Positions 35,762 through 45,990 of a stretch of DNA of 64,000 bases are shown here, piece by piece. The DNA is taken from positions 1-64,000 of the forward strand of contig PNMW01000044.1 of assembly GCA_013823855.1 (NCBI GenBank). Direction: 5' to 3'. Origin of the DNA: Lysobacteraceae bacterium (GTDB lineage: Bacteria > Pseudomonadota > Gammaproteobacteria > Nevskiales > Nevskiaceae). The notes beneath the pieces are model-generated. The model saw nothing but the letters and a program-made list of their open reading frames with translations, was not told where the DNA came from and searched no databases. The translations under genes were made by a program, and so were the position numbers. Every line of letters starts with the position of its first letter. Within the stretch, counting starts at the first letter, position 1.

Positions 35762-36664
35762 TCAGGCGCTGGGCAGCGGAATGAACTCGTGCTCGTCCGG
35801 CACCGGCGGAAACGCGCTGTCCGGGCTGCCGTAGCGCAGCCAGTCGGCCTTGGCCTGCTCGATGCGCGCGGCGCGCGTCGACACCAGGTTCCACCAGACG
35901 ATCCGCTCCTCCGGCAGCCTGGCGCCGCCGAGCAGCATCACCCGGCTGGCGCTGCGGGCGTTGACCGTCACCTCGGCGCCCGGCACCAGCACCGCCAGTT
36001 CGCCGGGCGGAATGGTCTCGCCGCCGATCTCGACCTCGCCGCCGACCACATAGACGCCGCGCTCCTCGTGCTCGCCGCAGACCGGCAGCGCCGCGCCGGC
36101 GTCGAGATCGGCCGCGACGTAGAGCGTCGGCGAACGCACCGCCACCGGCGACCGCGCGCCGTAGGCCGAGCCGGCGATCACGGCGAGGCGCGCGCCGGGA
36201 CGGCGCACCTGCGGCAGGGTCGCGGCCGGGTGGTGGACGAAGGCCGGCTCGATTTCCTCGTCGGCCGCCGGCAGCGCCACCCAGCTCTGGATGCCGTGGA
36301 TCGCGTAGCCGCGGGCCCGATCATCCGGATGGGTGCGCTCGGAATGGACGATGCCGCGCCCGGCGGTCATCCAGTTGACGTCACCCGGCGTGATGTCCTG
36401 CAGGCTGCCGAGACTGTCGCGGTGGCGGATGCGGCCCTCGAACAGATAGGTGACCGTGGCCAGCCCGATATGCGGATGCGGCCGCACGTCGATGCCGCCG
36501 CCGGGGGCGAACGTCGCCGGGCCCATCTCGTCGAAGAACACGAACGGACCGACCAGCTTGCGATGGGCGATCGGCAGCACCCGCTTCACCGAGAAGCCGC
36601 CGAGGTCGCGGCTGCGGCCGGCGATGCGGTCGAGGATGCAGCGGTTGCGCGGGAGGTCGGTCAT
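35762..36664 (-). CDS. Pirin family protein
   Basis: A 300-residue bicupin. The N-terminal pirin domain includes GGFSVKRVLPIAHRKLVGPF, FFDEMGPATFAPGGGIDVRP and the metal-binding set HPHIGLATVTYLFEG, HRDSLG and GIVHSERTHPD, so the Fe-binding His residues are present. The C-terminal cupin runs from about 175 (LYVAADLDAGAALPV, ERGVYVVGGEVEIGG). Bacterial pirins include quercetinase-like dioxygenases and redox-sensing proteins; which applies is unknown. It is cotranscribed with the DUF429 gene and divergent from the choice-of-anchor I gene. Confidence 0.92.
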   Translation of the reverse strand: MTDLPRNRCILDRIAGRSRDLGGFSVKRVLPIAHRKLVGPFVFFDEMGPATFAPGGGIDVRPHPHIGLATVTYLFEGRIRHRDSLGSLQDITPGDVNWMTAGRGIVHSERTHPDDRARGYAIHGIQSWVALPAADEEIEPAFVHHPAATLPQVRRPGARLAVIAGSAYGARSPVAVRSPTLYVAADLDAGAALPVCGEHEERGVYVVGGEVEIGGETIPPGELAVLVPGAEVTVNARSASRVMLLGGARLPEERIVWWNLVSTRAARIEQAKADWLRYGSPDSAFPPVPDEHEFIPLPSA

Positions 36665-36796
36665 CGGAACGTGGGGACAAGGCAGGCTGGTCGCGATGAT
36701 AGGCCGGGCCGGCGGCTCCGTGCGCCGCCGCGCTGTCACATGCCGACAACATGCGCTGTCTAGCCTGCGGGCTCTTTTGCTCAAGGGGACTCGACG

Positions 36797-38467
36797 ATGA
36801 TGGCGAAACACTGGATGGCCGCAGCCACGCTGGCCTTTGCAAGCGCAGCGCCGGTGCTGTCGGCCGATGCTGCCGGTCTGACGCTCGGCGCGCTGGGCCG
36901 CTACGACTCCGGCATCCGCGGCAATGGTGCGGCCGAGATCGTCGCCCATGATCCGCGTACCCAGAGCCTGTTCGTGATCAACGCCGCGGCGTCGAGCATC
37001 GATGTGCTCGACATCCGCGACCCGGCGCAGCCGAAGCTGCTGCGCACGCTGGGCGAAACCGGCGGCAACGCCAATTCGATCGCCGTCCGCGATGGCCTGG
37101 TGGCCGCCGTGTTCGCCGCCGACAACAAGACCGATCCCGGCAAGGTGGTGTTCTATGACGCCCGCAGCCTGGACAAGGTGCTCGAGTTCCCGGTCGGCGC
37201 GCTGCCCGACATGGTCACCTTCACGCCGGATGGCCGCGGCCTGCTGATCGCCAACGAAGGCGAGCCGAACAGCTACGGGCAGGCCGATTCGGTCGACCCG
37301 GAAGGCTCGATCACCGTCGTCGACCTGCGTCCGGCGCGCGACTGCTACAACCGGCAGCCGAGTCCGCGCAGCTTTGCCGCCGCACTGCAGTGCGTGAGCG
37401 ATTCAGGAATTTCGCTGGCCTCGCTGCGCCACACGGTCACCTTCCGCTCGCTGAACAGCCGTGCCGATGAACTGCGCGCCGCCGGCGTCCGCATCTACGG
37501 CCCGGGCGCCAGCGTCGCCCAGGACCTGGAACCGGAATACATCGCCGTGGCCCCGGACAGCAGGACCGCCTGGGTGACCCTGCAGGAAGCCAACGCCGCC
37601 GCCGTGCTCGACATCTCCGATCTGGCCCGGCCGCGCCTGAACACGCTGATCCCGTTCGGCAGCAAGGATCACGCGCTGCCCGGCAACGAACTCGATGCCA
37701 GCGACCGCGACAACGCGATCAACATCCGCAACTGGCCGGTCAAGGGCCTCTACCAGCCCGACGCGATCGCCAGCTACCGGGTCGGCGGCCAGACCTATTA
37801 CGTGACCGCCAACGAAGGCGACGACCGCAACGACTTCATCCCCGGCGAGGAAACCGTCCGGGTCCGCGCCCTCGGCGCCGACGCGCTCGACCCGGCCGTG
37901 TTCGGCGACATCGAAAGCTTGCGCGAGAACGTCAACCTCGGGCGCCTGACCGTGACCCCGGCCACCGCCCCGCGCAATGCCGCCGGCCAGTTCACCGAAC
38001 TGCAGGCGCTCGGCGGCCGCTCGTTCTCGATCTGGGCTGCCGACGGCCGTCAGGTATACGACTCCGGCTCCGACTTCGAGCGGATCACTGCGGCCCGCTA
38101 TCCGCTGACCTTCAACGCCTCGAACGACAACAACAACTTCGACGACCGCAGCGACAACAAGGGGCCGGAGCCGGAAGGCGTCACCCTCGGCGTGATCGAC
38201 GGCCGCACCTACGCGTTCATCGGCCTGGAGCGGATCGGCGGCGTGATGGTCTACGACGTCACCGTGCCGGCGTCGCCGAGCTTCGTCGACTACGTCAACA
38301 CCCGCGACTTCACGCGGGAGCCGACCGGCGCGGCGCCGACCGACAACGGCCCGGAAGGTCTGGCGTTCATCAGCGCCGCCAACAGCCCGACCGGCCAGCC
38401 GCTGCTGGTGGTCGGCAATGAGGTCAGCGGCACGACGACGATCTACGCGATCGCCCCGCTGCGCTGA
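36797..38467 (+). CDS. Choice-of-anchor I domain exported protein
   Basis: A 556-residue exported protein of the 'choice-of-anchor I' beta-propeller-like family, often misnamed alkaline phosphatase. Signal peptide at about 1-25 (MAAATLAFASAAPVLSADA). Core motifs are RGNGAAEIVAHDPRTQSLFV, the GETGGNANSIAVRDGLVAAV stretch, MVTFTPDGRGLLIANEGEPN, YYVTANEGDDRND, DNKGPEPEGVTLGVIDGRTY and the C-terminal NGPEGLAFISAANSPTGQPL. The usual C-terminal anchor (LPXTG, PEP-CTERM) is absent; the protein stops after the last strand, so it is probably free in the periplasm or secreted. AAGGGGA lies about 9 nt before ATG. A strong terminator follows. Confidence 0.9.
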   Translation: MMAKHWMAAATLAFASAAPVLSADAAGLTLGALGRYDSGIRGNGAAEIVAHDPRTQSLFVINAAASSIDVLDIRDPAQPKLLRTLGETGGNANSIAVRDGLVAAVFAADNKTDPGKVVFYDARSLDKVLEFPVGALPDMVTFTPDGRGLLIANEGEPNSYGQADSVDPEGSITVVDLRPARDCYNRQPSPRSFAAALQCVSDSGISLASLRHTVTFRSLNSRADELRAAGVRIYGPGASVAQDLEPEYIAVAPDSRTAWVTLQEANAAAVLDISDLARPRLNTLIPFGSKDHALPGNELDASDRDNAINIRNWPVKGLYQPDAIASYRVGGQTYYVTANEGDDRNDFIPGEETVRVRALGADALDPAVFGDIESLRENVNLGRLTVTPATAPRNAAGQFTELQALGGRSFSIWAADGRQVYDSGSDFERITAARYPLTFNASNDNNNFDDRSDNKGPEPEGVTLGVIDGRTYAFIGLERIGGVMVYDVTVPASPSFVDYVNTRDFTREPTGAAPTDNGPEGLAFISAANSPTGQPLLVVGNEVSGTTTIYAIAPLR

Positions 38468-38488
38468 GCCAGCGCCACCGGTCGCGAA

Positions 38489-38523
38489 AAAGCCCCGCCC
38501 GGCGTCTGTCCAGGCGGGGCTTT
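38489..38523. terminator. Bidirectional Rho-independent terminator
   Basis: An 11-bp stem AAAGCCCCGCC / GGCGGGGCTTT with a 13-nt loop is preceded by AAAA and followed by TTT. It sits between convergent genes and can serve both. Confidence 0.85.
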
Positions 38524-38544
38524 GGGGTGGCCGCGACACGGCGA

Positions 38545-38982
38545 TCAGGCAACCGGCGGATCATCCGGTGCTCCCGACCCGGGCGCGCCTTTCGGCTTCG
38601 GCGCCGGCGCCGAAGCCGGATCGAGCGCGGCCTCGAGCACCGCTGCGGACGGGAAGCTCCACTCGCCGATATCGAGACCGTCGCGCTTCATCTGCTCGCG
38701 CAGGCGGGCCAGCCGCAGCGGCGCGCCACAGGTCGACACGATGGCGGTGCCCCGCCGGGTCACCAGCACGTCGAGCCGTTGCAGCAGCAGCATGCGGTCG
38801 CGCAGGCGATTGCCGGACGGCGCGCGGCCATGGGCCCAGGAGGCCGCCGGCAGCCAGACATCGTGCGGCACGCAGAGCGCGCCTTCGCCGTCGAGCACCA
38901 CCAGCGCGAAGTCGCGGAATTTCCTGACCGAGCCATTGCCGAGCGCGGCTTCGAGCACGGTCTTGGGAACGTTCAGCGGCAT
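38545..38982 (-). CDS. Hypothetical protein
   Basis: A 145-residue soluble protein that I do not recognise. No signal peptide. It has a folded part of about 110 residues (VRKFRDFALVVLDGEGALCV, DVLVTRRGTAIVSTCGAPLR, LREQMKRDGLDIGEWSFP) and a disordered Pro/Ala/Lys tail (PASAPAPKPKGAPGSGAPDD). ATG 38982 is the first start in frame and has no strong ribosome site. It lies 33 nt downstream of the small glycine-zipper gene on the same strand. Confidence 0.62.
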   Translation of the reverse strand: MPLNVPKTVLEAALGNGSVRKFRDFALVVLDGEGALCVPHDVWLPAASWAHGRAPSGNRLRDRMLLLQRLDVLVTRRGTAIVSTCGAPLRLARLREQMKRDGLDIGEWSFPSAAVLEAALDPASAPAPKPKGAPGSGAPDDPPVA

Positions 38983-39015
38983 TCGTGCCGGCCGCCTGGC
39001 GATCCCGGCGCCCGC

Positions 39016-39351
39016 TCAGTGGTGGTGATGCTTGCGGCGCTTGCCATGGCCCTTGTGCTTGCCATTGTCGTGATGGTGGTCATGACCGTCACGGTAGCGC
39101 CGATCGTCGCGACGCGGCGCGCTGCGGCCGCCGTCGCTGCCGGCGTTGGCGCCGATCGCGGCACCGGCGGCGCCACCGATGGCGCCGCCAAGGATGGCGC
39201 CGTCGCGGCCACCGACCGAATCGCCGACCGCCGCGCCGGCACCGCCGCCGACGGCGCCGCCGATCACCGCACCTGCGGTATTGCCGGCGAACGCCGGGAT
39301 GGAAAGGGCAGACGCCAGCAGCAGCGCGGCGGACAGGGATCTGAGGGTCAT
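39016..39351 (-). CDS. Glycine-zipper protein with His-rich tail
   Basis: A 111-residue exported protein. The signal peptide ends SALSIPAFA (about residue 22). A glycine-zipper 2TM-like module follows (AGAVIGGAVGGGAGAAVGDS, GGRDGAILGGAIGGAAGAAI), then a charged, His-rich tail (DGHDHHHDNGKHKGHG, ending KHHHH). Glycine zippers pack helices in the outer membrane or periplasm; the tail could bind Ni, Zn or Cu. It is a close paralogue of the next gene upstream (39423-39812), with the shared block VGDSVGGRDGA, so they arose by tandem duplication. Confidence 0.8.
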   Translation of the reverse strand: MTLRSLSAALLLASALSIPAFAGNTAGAVIGGAVGGGAGAAVGDSVGGRDGAILGGAIGGAAGAAIGANAGSDGGRSAPRRDDRRYRDGHDHHHDNGKHKGHGKRRKHHHH

Positions 39352-39422
39352 GGTGTCATTCTCGGTGAACAGGAATTCGGAGCGGATCACGGCGCTGGCC
39401 GGTCCGGGGATCGACGGCGGAC

Positions 39423-39812
39423 TCAATCGCGGCAGTAGCGGTCATGGCGATGACCGTGGCCACGACCGCGACGGTCATCGGAGTAGCCGCGACGGTAGCC
39501 ACGGTCGTAACCGCGGTCGTAGCGGTAGTCGACATAGCGGTGCTGGTAGCGGCGACCGCGATCGTCGTAGCGGCGGTCGTAGCGGTCGTTGTCGCGATAG
39601 CGGTTCTGGCCGGCGATCGAGGCGCCGACCAGGCCGCCCAGCGCACCGCCGACCACCGCACCGTCGCGGCCGCCGACCGAGTCGCCAACGGCAGCACCGG
39701 CGGCCGCGCCGATCGCCGCACCCAGGATCTGGTCACCGCGGCTGCCGGCCATTGCCGGCACGCTGACCGCCGAGGCCAGCAGCACCGTGGCGGCAATGAT
39801 TGACTTGAACAT
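39423..39812 (-). CDS. Glycine-zipper protein with Arg/Tyr-rich tail
   Basis: A 129-residue exported paralogue of the gene at 39016-39351. Signal peptide (FKSIIAATVLLASAVSVPAMA), glycine-zipper 2TM-like module (ILGAAIGAAAGAAVGDSVGG, VVGGALGGLVGASIAG), then an unusual low-complexity tail of Arg, Tyr, Asp and Gly (RYDRRYDDRGRRYQHRY, YDRGYDRGYRRGYSDD). The tail differs completely from the His-rich tail of its neighbour, so only the zipper is conserved. Function unknown. Confidence 0.8.
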   Translation of the reverse strand: MFKSIIAATVLLASAVSVPAMAGSRGDQILGAAIGAAAGAAVGDSVGGRDGAVVGGALGGLVGASIAGQNRYRDNDRYDRRYDDRGRRYQHRYVDYRYDRGYDRGYRRGYSDDRRGRGHGHRHDRYCRD

Positions 39813-39935
39813 GGTGGTCTCTCGATGAAGGTATCGATGCACGTCGCATCGTGAGACCGAGCTTGCCCGGACTGGCCTGAATTGAGCCTGAACCGGATCC
39901 GGCACCGCCGATCCGGCTTCAGGCCGCCGCGCGGA

Positions 39936-41879
39936 TCACTCCGGGCGCGGCTTCTTCGGCTTCGGCTTGCCGCCGGCCGGCGCTTCGTACGGCGTCTTCG
40001 CCGGCGGCGCATTGAGCCGGCTGAGCTTCAGCTGCCGGCCGACCACCCAGACCTTCTGCAGATCGCGGAAGATTTCCTTCGGCATGCCGGCCGGCAGATC
40101 GACGAGGCTGTACTCGTTCTCGATCTCGATGCGGCCGATGAAGCTCGATTCGACACCCGCTTCGTTGGCGATCGCGCCGACGATGTTGCCGGGCTTCACG
40201 CCGTGGCTGTAGCCGACCTCGACGCGGAAGGTTTCCATCGGCACCGATTCCTCGCGCGGCGCGCGCTTCGGACGCGGCGCGTCATCGCCGCTGCGCGGCG
40301 CGCCGGCGGCGTCCGGACGCAGCGGATGCTCGGCGCGCACCGGCGGCTCGGAGCGGGTCGGCCGCGCCGCGCGCGGCGGACGGGCCGACGGATTGCCTGC
40401 GGCGGCCGCGGCAGCCCGGCGTTCGGCGTAGCTGGTCGGCGGCGGCGCGACGCGGTCGAAGTCGCGGCGCGGCACCGGCGCCGGGCGCGGTGACGGCGCG
40501 CTCGATTCGACGCTGTAGCTGCGCGGCGGCGGCGCCACCGGCTCCGGCACGTTGTCGAGCAGCAGGTCGGCATCGCCCTGCACCAGCTTGGCGAGGGCGG
40601 CGGCGATGTCGAGCATGTCCACGCCGCGCTCGGTCGCGAAGTCGGTGAGGATGGTCTTGAACGAATCGAGTTCGCCGCCGTCCAGCGAGTCGGCGATCTT
40701 CTGCGTGAAGCGGGCGATGCGCTGGGTGTTCACCGCTTCGATCGACGGCAGCTCCATCGGCGTGATCGGCTGGCGCGTGGCGCGCTCGATCAGCTTCAGC
40801 ATGTGCCGCTCGCGCGGGGCGACGAACAGGATCGCTTCGCCCGAACGTCCGGCGCGCCCCGTGCGGCCGATGCGGTGGACGTAGCTCTCGGTGTCGGTCG
40901 GGATGTCGTAGTTGAAGACGTGGCTGATCCGCTCGACGTCGAGGCCGCGGGCGGCGACGTCGGTGGCGACGACGATGTCGAGGCGGCCGTCCTTGAGCCG
41001 GTTGACGGTCAGCTCGCGGGCCCGCTGCTCCATGTCGCCATTGAGCGCGGCGACGTTGTAGCCGCGCGCTTCGAGCTTGTCGGCCAGTTCCTGGGTCGCG
41101 GCCTTGGTGCGGGCGAAGATGATCATGCCGTCGAAGCTTTCGGCTTCGAGGATGCGGGTCAGCGCGTCGAGCTTGTTGTAGCCGGACACCAGCCAGTAGC
41201 GCTGGCGGATGTTGGTCGCGGTCGAGGTCTTCGACTTGATGGTGACTTCGGCCGGGTCCTTCAGGTAGGTCTGGGCGATCCGCCGGATCACCGCCGGCAT
41301 GGTCGCCGAGAACAGCGCCACCTGCCGCTGCGGCGGGGTTTCCTTGAGCACGTACTCGACGTCCTCGATGAAGCCCATGCGCAGCATCTCGTCGGCTTCG
41401 TCGAGCACCAGGCACTTGATCTGCGACAGGTCCAGCGTGCCGCGCTTCATGTGATCGAGCACGCGGCCCGGCGTGCCGACCACGACGTGGACGCCGCGCT
41501 TCAGCGCCGACAGCTGCGGGCCGTAGCTCTGGCCGCCGTAGATCGGCAGCACGTGGAAGCCGGGAATCTTCGCAGCGTACTTCTGGAACGCCTCGGCGAC
41601 CTGGATCGCCAGCTCGCGGGTCGGCGCCAGCACCAGCGCCTGTGGCGGCCGCAGCGAAGCATCGAGCCTGGACAGGATCGGCAGCGCGAACGCGGCGGTC
41701 TTGCCGGTACCGGTCTGAGCCTGGCCGAGCACGTCGCGGCCTTCCAGCAGCTGCGGAATGGTGGCGGCCTGGATCGGCGAAGGGGATTCGTAACCGACGG
41801 CGTCGAGGGCGGCCAGCACCGCCTCCGACAGCGCGAGATCACGGAAAGTAACGGTGCCGTCGGCGACGGATTCGGACAT
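39936..41879 (-). CDS. deaD: DEAD-box ATP-dependent RNA helicase (DeaD/CsdA-like)
   Basis: A 647-residue RNA helicase for ribosome assembly and RNA turnover. All motifs are present: Q motif (PSPIQAATIP), Walker A (AQTGTGKT), PTRELA, GTPGR, DEAD, SAT, and HRIGRTGRAGR. The C-terminal half has a dimerisation-like region, then a Pro/Arg-rich linker (about 450-545) and a DbpA/CsdA-type RNA-binding domain (EVGYSHGVKPGNIVGAIANE, SSFIGRIEIENEYSLVDLP), ending in a basic tail. This order fits DeaD rather than RhlB or SrmB. The ATG at 41879 starts just before the Q-motif region. A hairpin and a plausible -10 lie upstream. Confidence 0.94.
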   Translation of the reverse strand: MSESVADGTVTFRDLALSEAVLAALDAVGYESPSPIQAATIPQLLEGRDVLGQAQTGTGKTAAFALPILSRLDASLRPPQALVLAPTRELAIQVAEAFQKYAAKIPGFHVLPIYGGQSYGPQLSALKRGVHVVVGTPGRVLDHMKRGTLDLSQIKCLVLDEADEMLRMGFIEDVEYVLKETPPQRQVALFSATMPAVIRRIAQTYLKDPAEVTIKSKTSTATNIRQRYWLVSGYNKLDALTRILEAESFDGMIIFARTKAATQELADKLEARGYNVAALNGDMEQRARELTVNRLKDGRLDIVVATDVAARGLDVERISHVFNYDIPTDTESYVHRIGRTGRAGRSGEAILFVAPRERHMLKLIERATRQPITPMELPSIEAVNTQRIARFTQKIADSLDGGELDSFKTILTDFATERGVDMLDIAAALAKLVQGDADLLLDNVPEPVAPPPRSYSVESSAPSPRPAPVPRRDFDRVAPPPTSYAERRAAAAAAGNPSARPPRAARPTRSEPPVRAEHPLRPDAAGAPRSGDDAPRPKRAPREESVPMETFRVEVGYSHGVKPGNIVGAIANEAGVESSFIGRIEIENEYSLVDLPAGMPKEIFRDLQKVWVVGRQLKLSRLNAPPAKTPYEAPAGGKPKPKKPRPE

Positions 41880-41928
41880 GTCGATACCTGGGTAGGACAC
41901 TCGTCGATGCGAGCGACCGGGGTGGGTG

Positions 41929-41981
41929 GGGCGTTACGAACGCCCGAAACACCGCGGCACTCGAAAGACATCGCGATTTTA
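41929..41981 (-). promoter_or_regulatory. Putative promoter and leader hairpin of the DEAD-box gene
   Basis: On the minus strand, TAAAAT (41981-41976) is a good -10 candidate; no convincing -35 is visible. It would give a leader of roughly 90 nt. Inside it a perfect 7-bp stem GGGCGTT / AACGCCC with a 3-nt loop lies at 41929-41945. Structured leaders are common on cold-shock helicase genes; the role here is inferred. Confidence 0.35.
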
Positions 41982-42093
41982 CCTGCTTGTGGCGCCCGCC
42001 ATTGCCGCACTGCGATACGGCCTGGCCCGCGAGACTCGCCGCCGGTCAGTCCGGCTGCCTAGAATCGGCCCGACCCACGCCGGAGCAAAGCCG

Positions 42094-42456
42094 ATGCAAA
42101 GCCAGGCCACGACCGTCAGCAACTACCTCGCCGAGCTCCCGGACGATCGCCGCAGCGCGCTCGATCGGCTGCGCGCCAGCTGTCTGGCCGCGTTGCCGGA
42201 TGCCGTCGAAAGCATGGACTACGGCATGCCGAGCTATCGGCGCCACGGCCAGATCGAGATCGCCTTCGCGAGCCAGAAGCAGTACATCGCGCTGTATCTG
42301 ATGAAGCCGGCAGTGCTGGCCGCGAACAAGGCGGCGCTGAAGGGCTTGAGCGTCGGCAAGGCCTGCGTCCGCTTCGCGAGCCCGGAGCGGATGGATTTCG
42401 CGCTGATCGAGCGGCTGCTCGCCGAATCGCGCGATTCGCCGGACCTGCCCTGCTAG
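42094..42456 (+). CDS. DUF1801 family protein
   Basis: A 120-residue cytoplasmic protein of the DUF1801 (YdhG-like) group. It shows VSNYLAELPDDRRSALDRLR, the core ESMDYGMPSYRRHGQIEIAF, QKQYIALYLMKPA, and GKACVRFASPERMD. These proteins have a frataxin-like fold and no settled function. The stop codon TAG shares its last base with the first base of the inverted-repeat element at 42456, so the C-terminus abuts an insertion and may have been altered. Confidence 0.87.
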   Translation: MQSQATTVSNYLAELPDDRRSALDRLRASCLAALPDAVESMDYGMPSYRRHGQIEIAFASQKQYIALYLMKPAVLAANKAALKGLSVGKACVRFASPERMDFALIERLLAESRDSPDLPC

Positions 42457-42792
42457 GGCCTGTTCACGCCAATGGGATCGCTGCGTTGCCGGTCAAAATG
42501 CCGCCGGGCAAGGCGCGAACCGCAGGCCATAGCCATCTATGGTCAAGGTTCGCAACGCGCAGAGCATGCTCTGCGCCGGCGACTTTGGGGCCGCAACCCT
42601 TCGGGGCGGGATCGTTTTTGCCCATTGCTGCCTCTCTCGTCGCGCCGATGAAACAACCATCGGGGCGACCAATTGGTCGCCCCGATCGAGTTGCACTGGG
42701 CAATGGTAGGTGTGTTGAGAGTGACTCAATGTCACTCTTCACTGCACCGGACGGACCTCCGCCGCAGCGATCCCATTAGCGTGAACAGGCCC
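42456..42792. mobile_element. MITE-like element with 30-bp terminal inverted repeats
   Basis: The ends are 30-bp inverted repeats (42456-42485 and 42763-42792) differing at one position; the left end begins GGGCCTGTTCACGC. The 337-bp interior has no gene but is rich in palindromes: GCGCAGAGCATGCTCTGCGC (42557-42576), a perfect 28-bp palindrome at 42659-42686, and a nested hairpin with arms GCGAACC/GGTTCGC (42515-42553). This fits a non-autonomous transposable element or hairpin-rich repeat; the end sequence recalls IS5-type ends, from memory. No clear target-site duplication is visible. It sits precisely between two convergent stop codons. Confidence 0.72.
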
Positions 42793-43306
42793 CAGTCACC
42801 CGGCCGAGCTTGCGCGCCATCAGCCACAGCCGGGTATCGAACTCGCGCTGGTGGTAGTCCGGCAGCATGTGCTCGCAGAGGTCGTAGAAGCGCTTGTCGT
42901 GATCGGCCTCGCGGATGTGCGCCAGTTCGTGCACGGCGATCATTTCGAGAAACTCCGGCGCGCCTTCGCGGAACACCGAGGCGATGCGGATTTCCCGCTT
43001 GGACTTGAGCTTCGCACCCTGCACCCGCGAGCTGCGCATGTGCAGGCCCAATGCGTTCTTGATCGCGTCCATGCCGTTCTCGTAGCGCACCCGGTGCAGC
43101 GGCGTGGCACTGCGCAGGTGCTCGCGCTTGAGTTCGCCGATGTAGTCGAGCAGTGCGGAATCCGATTGCACCGCGTGACGATCCGGGTACTTCTTCGCCA
43201 GATAGGCCTGCAATCGGTTTTCGGCGATCAGCCGGCGCACCTGATCCAGGGTGGCCGCCGGGTAGCCGGCCAGATACGGCAAGGCCTGCGGCAGCGCATC
43301 GCTCAC
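42776..43306 (-). CDS. YgjP-like M48-type metallopeptidase domain protein
   Basis: A 176-residue zinc-metallopeptidase-like protein. The active-site HELAH lies in EMIAVHELAHIREADHDKRF, with further His/Glu in LCEHMLPDYH, as in YgjP/DUF45 proteins. The upstream part has SKREIRIASVFREGAPEF. The start is GTG 43306, two nt after the DUF3224 stop, so translation is coupled. The last residues (ACSR and the TAA stop) are encoded by the inverted-repeat element at 42456-42792, so the native C-terminus has been replaced after about GRVTG; the catalytic part is untouched. Confidence 0.87.
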   Translation of the reverse strand: MSDALPQALPYLAGYPAATLDQVRRLIAENRLQAYLAKKYPDRHAVQSDSALLDYIGELKREHLRSATPLHRVRYENGMDAIKNALGLHMRSSRVQGAKLKSKREIRIASVFREGAPEFLEMIAVHELAHIREADHDKRFYDLCEHMLPDYHQREFDTRLWLMARKLGRVTGACSR

Positions 43307-43308
43307 GT

Positions 43309-43722
43309 TCAGGCGGCGTCCGGGACCGTCGCGTCGATCCGGTAGTCGTGCCGGCCAGCAGCGACGATCAGGGTCAGCGTCCCCTCGATGCCGGCCAGTT
43401 CGCCGGTGCCGGAGTCCGGCACGATGCTGACCAGCAGATCCGGCGCGCCGCGCGTCATCACGCCGCGGTGGACGACCAGGAAGCTGCCGCTGCGGCCGTC
43501 GAGGCTGCCGGTGATCCGTTCGATCGCGACATAGGCCGCCGAGCCGGCCACCGCGCCCATGCCGGTCAGCATCTCGCCGGCACCGGTGGCATCGAGGCCG
43601 CCGTGGAAGCGCTTGCTCAGGCGCATCCGGCCGCGGGCGGCATCGTCGGCCGGCGGGTCGAGGCTCAGCGGCGTCAGGGTGACCTCGAAGGCACCGGCGG
43701 CGGTCAGTCGGGGCATCGGCAT
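43309..43722 (-). CDS. DUF3224 family protein
   Basis: A 137-residue protein of the DUF3224 family (allene-oxide-cyclase-like small barrel). The conserved core is clear: RMRLSKRFHGGLDATGAGEM, GSAAYVAIERITGSLDGRSG, SFLVVHRGVM, and VPDSGTGELAGIEGTL. No signal peptide. Its role is unknown; members often serve as small stress-associated or antibiotic-resistance-associated proteins without proven activity. The metallopeptidase gene follows with 2 nt between. ATG 43722 or ATG 43716 could be the start. Confidence 0.9.
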   Translation of the reverse strand: MPMPRLTAAGAFEVTLTPLSLDPPADDAARGRMRLSKRFHGGLDATGAGEMLTGMGAVAGSAAYVAIERITGSLDGRSGSFLVVHRGVMTRGAPDLLVSIVPDSGTGELAGIEGTLTLIVAAGRHDYRIDATVPDAA

Positions 43723-43862
43723 GCGGCCTTGGCAGGGGTGGATGCGGGGAGCATAGGCAGCGGCGCCACGCCAGGCCAGCGACGCTGGCGGCTGCGCGCG
43801 GGCGTTGCCCGGGGCCGGTCCAGTAACATTCGACGCTGATCCGCCCCGTTGCCGATGATCCC

Positions 43863-45968
<2,106 letters not shown>

Positions 45969-45990
45969 GCACCGCCTGCGCGGCGGACCG

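Noticed and set aside
36797-38467. Annotation of the choice-of-anchor I protein as alkaline phosphatase
   Set aside because: Databases often use that name, but no phosphatase metal or nucleophile motif is visible.
39423-39620. Repeated short motifs as a possible CRISPR or tandem repeat array
   Set aside because: The repeats are codons for an Arg/Tyr/Asp/Gly-rich protein tail with irregular spacing and no spacers.
42557-42576. 20-bp palindrome inside the element as a protein operator
   Set aside because: It is one of several internal palindromes of the inverted-repeat element and is better explained as part of its structure.
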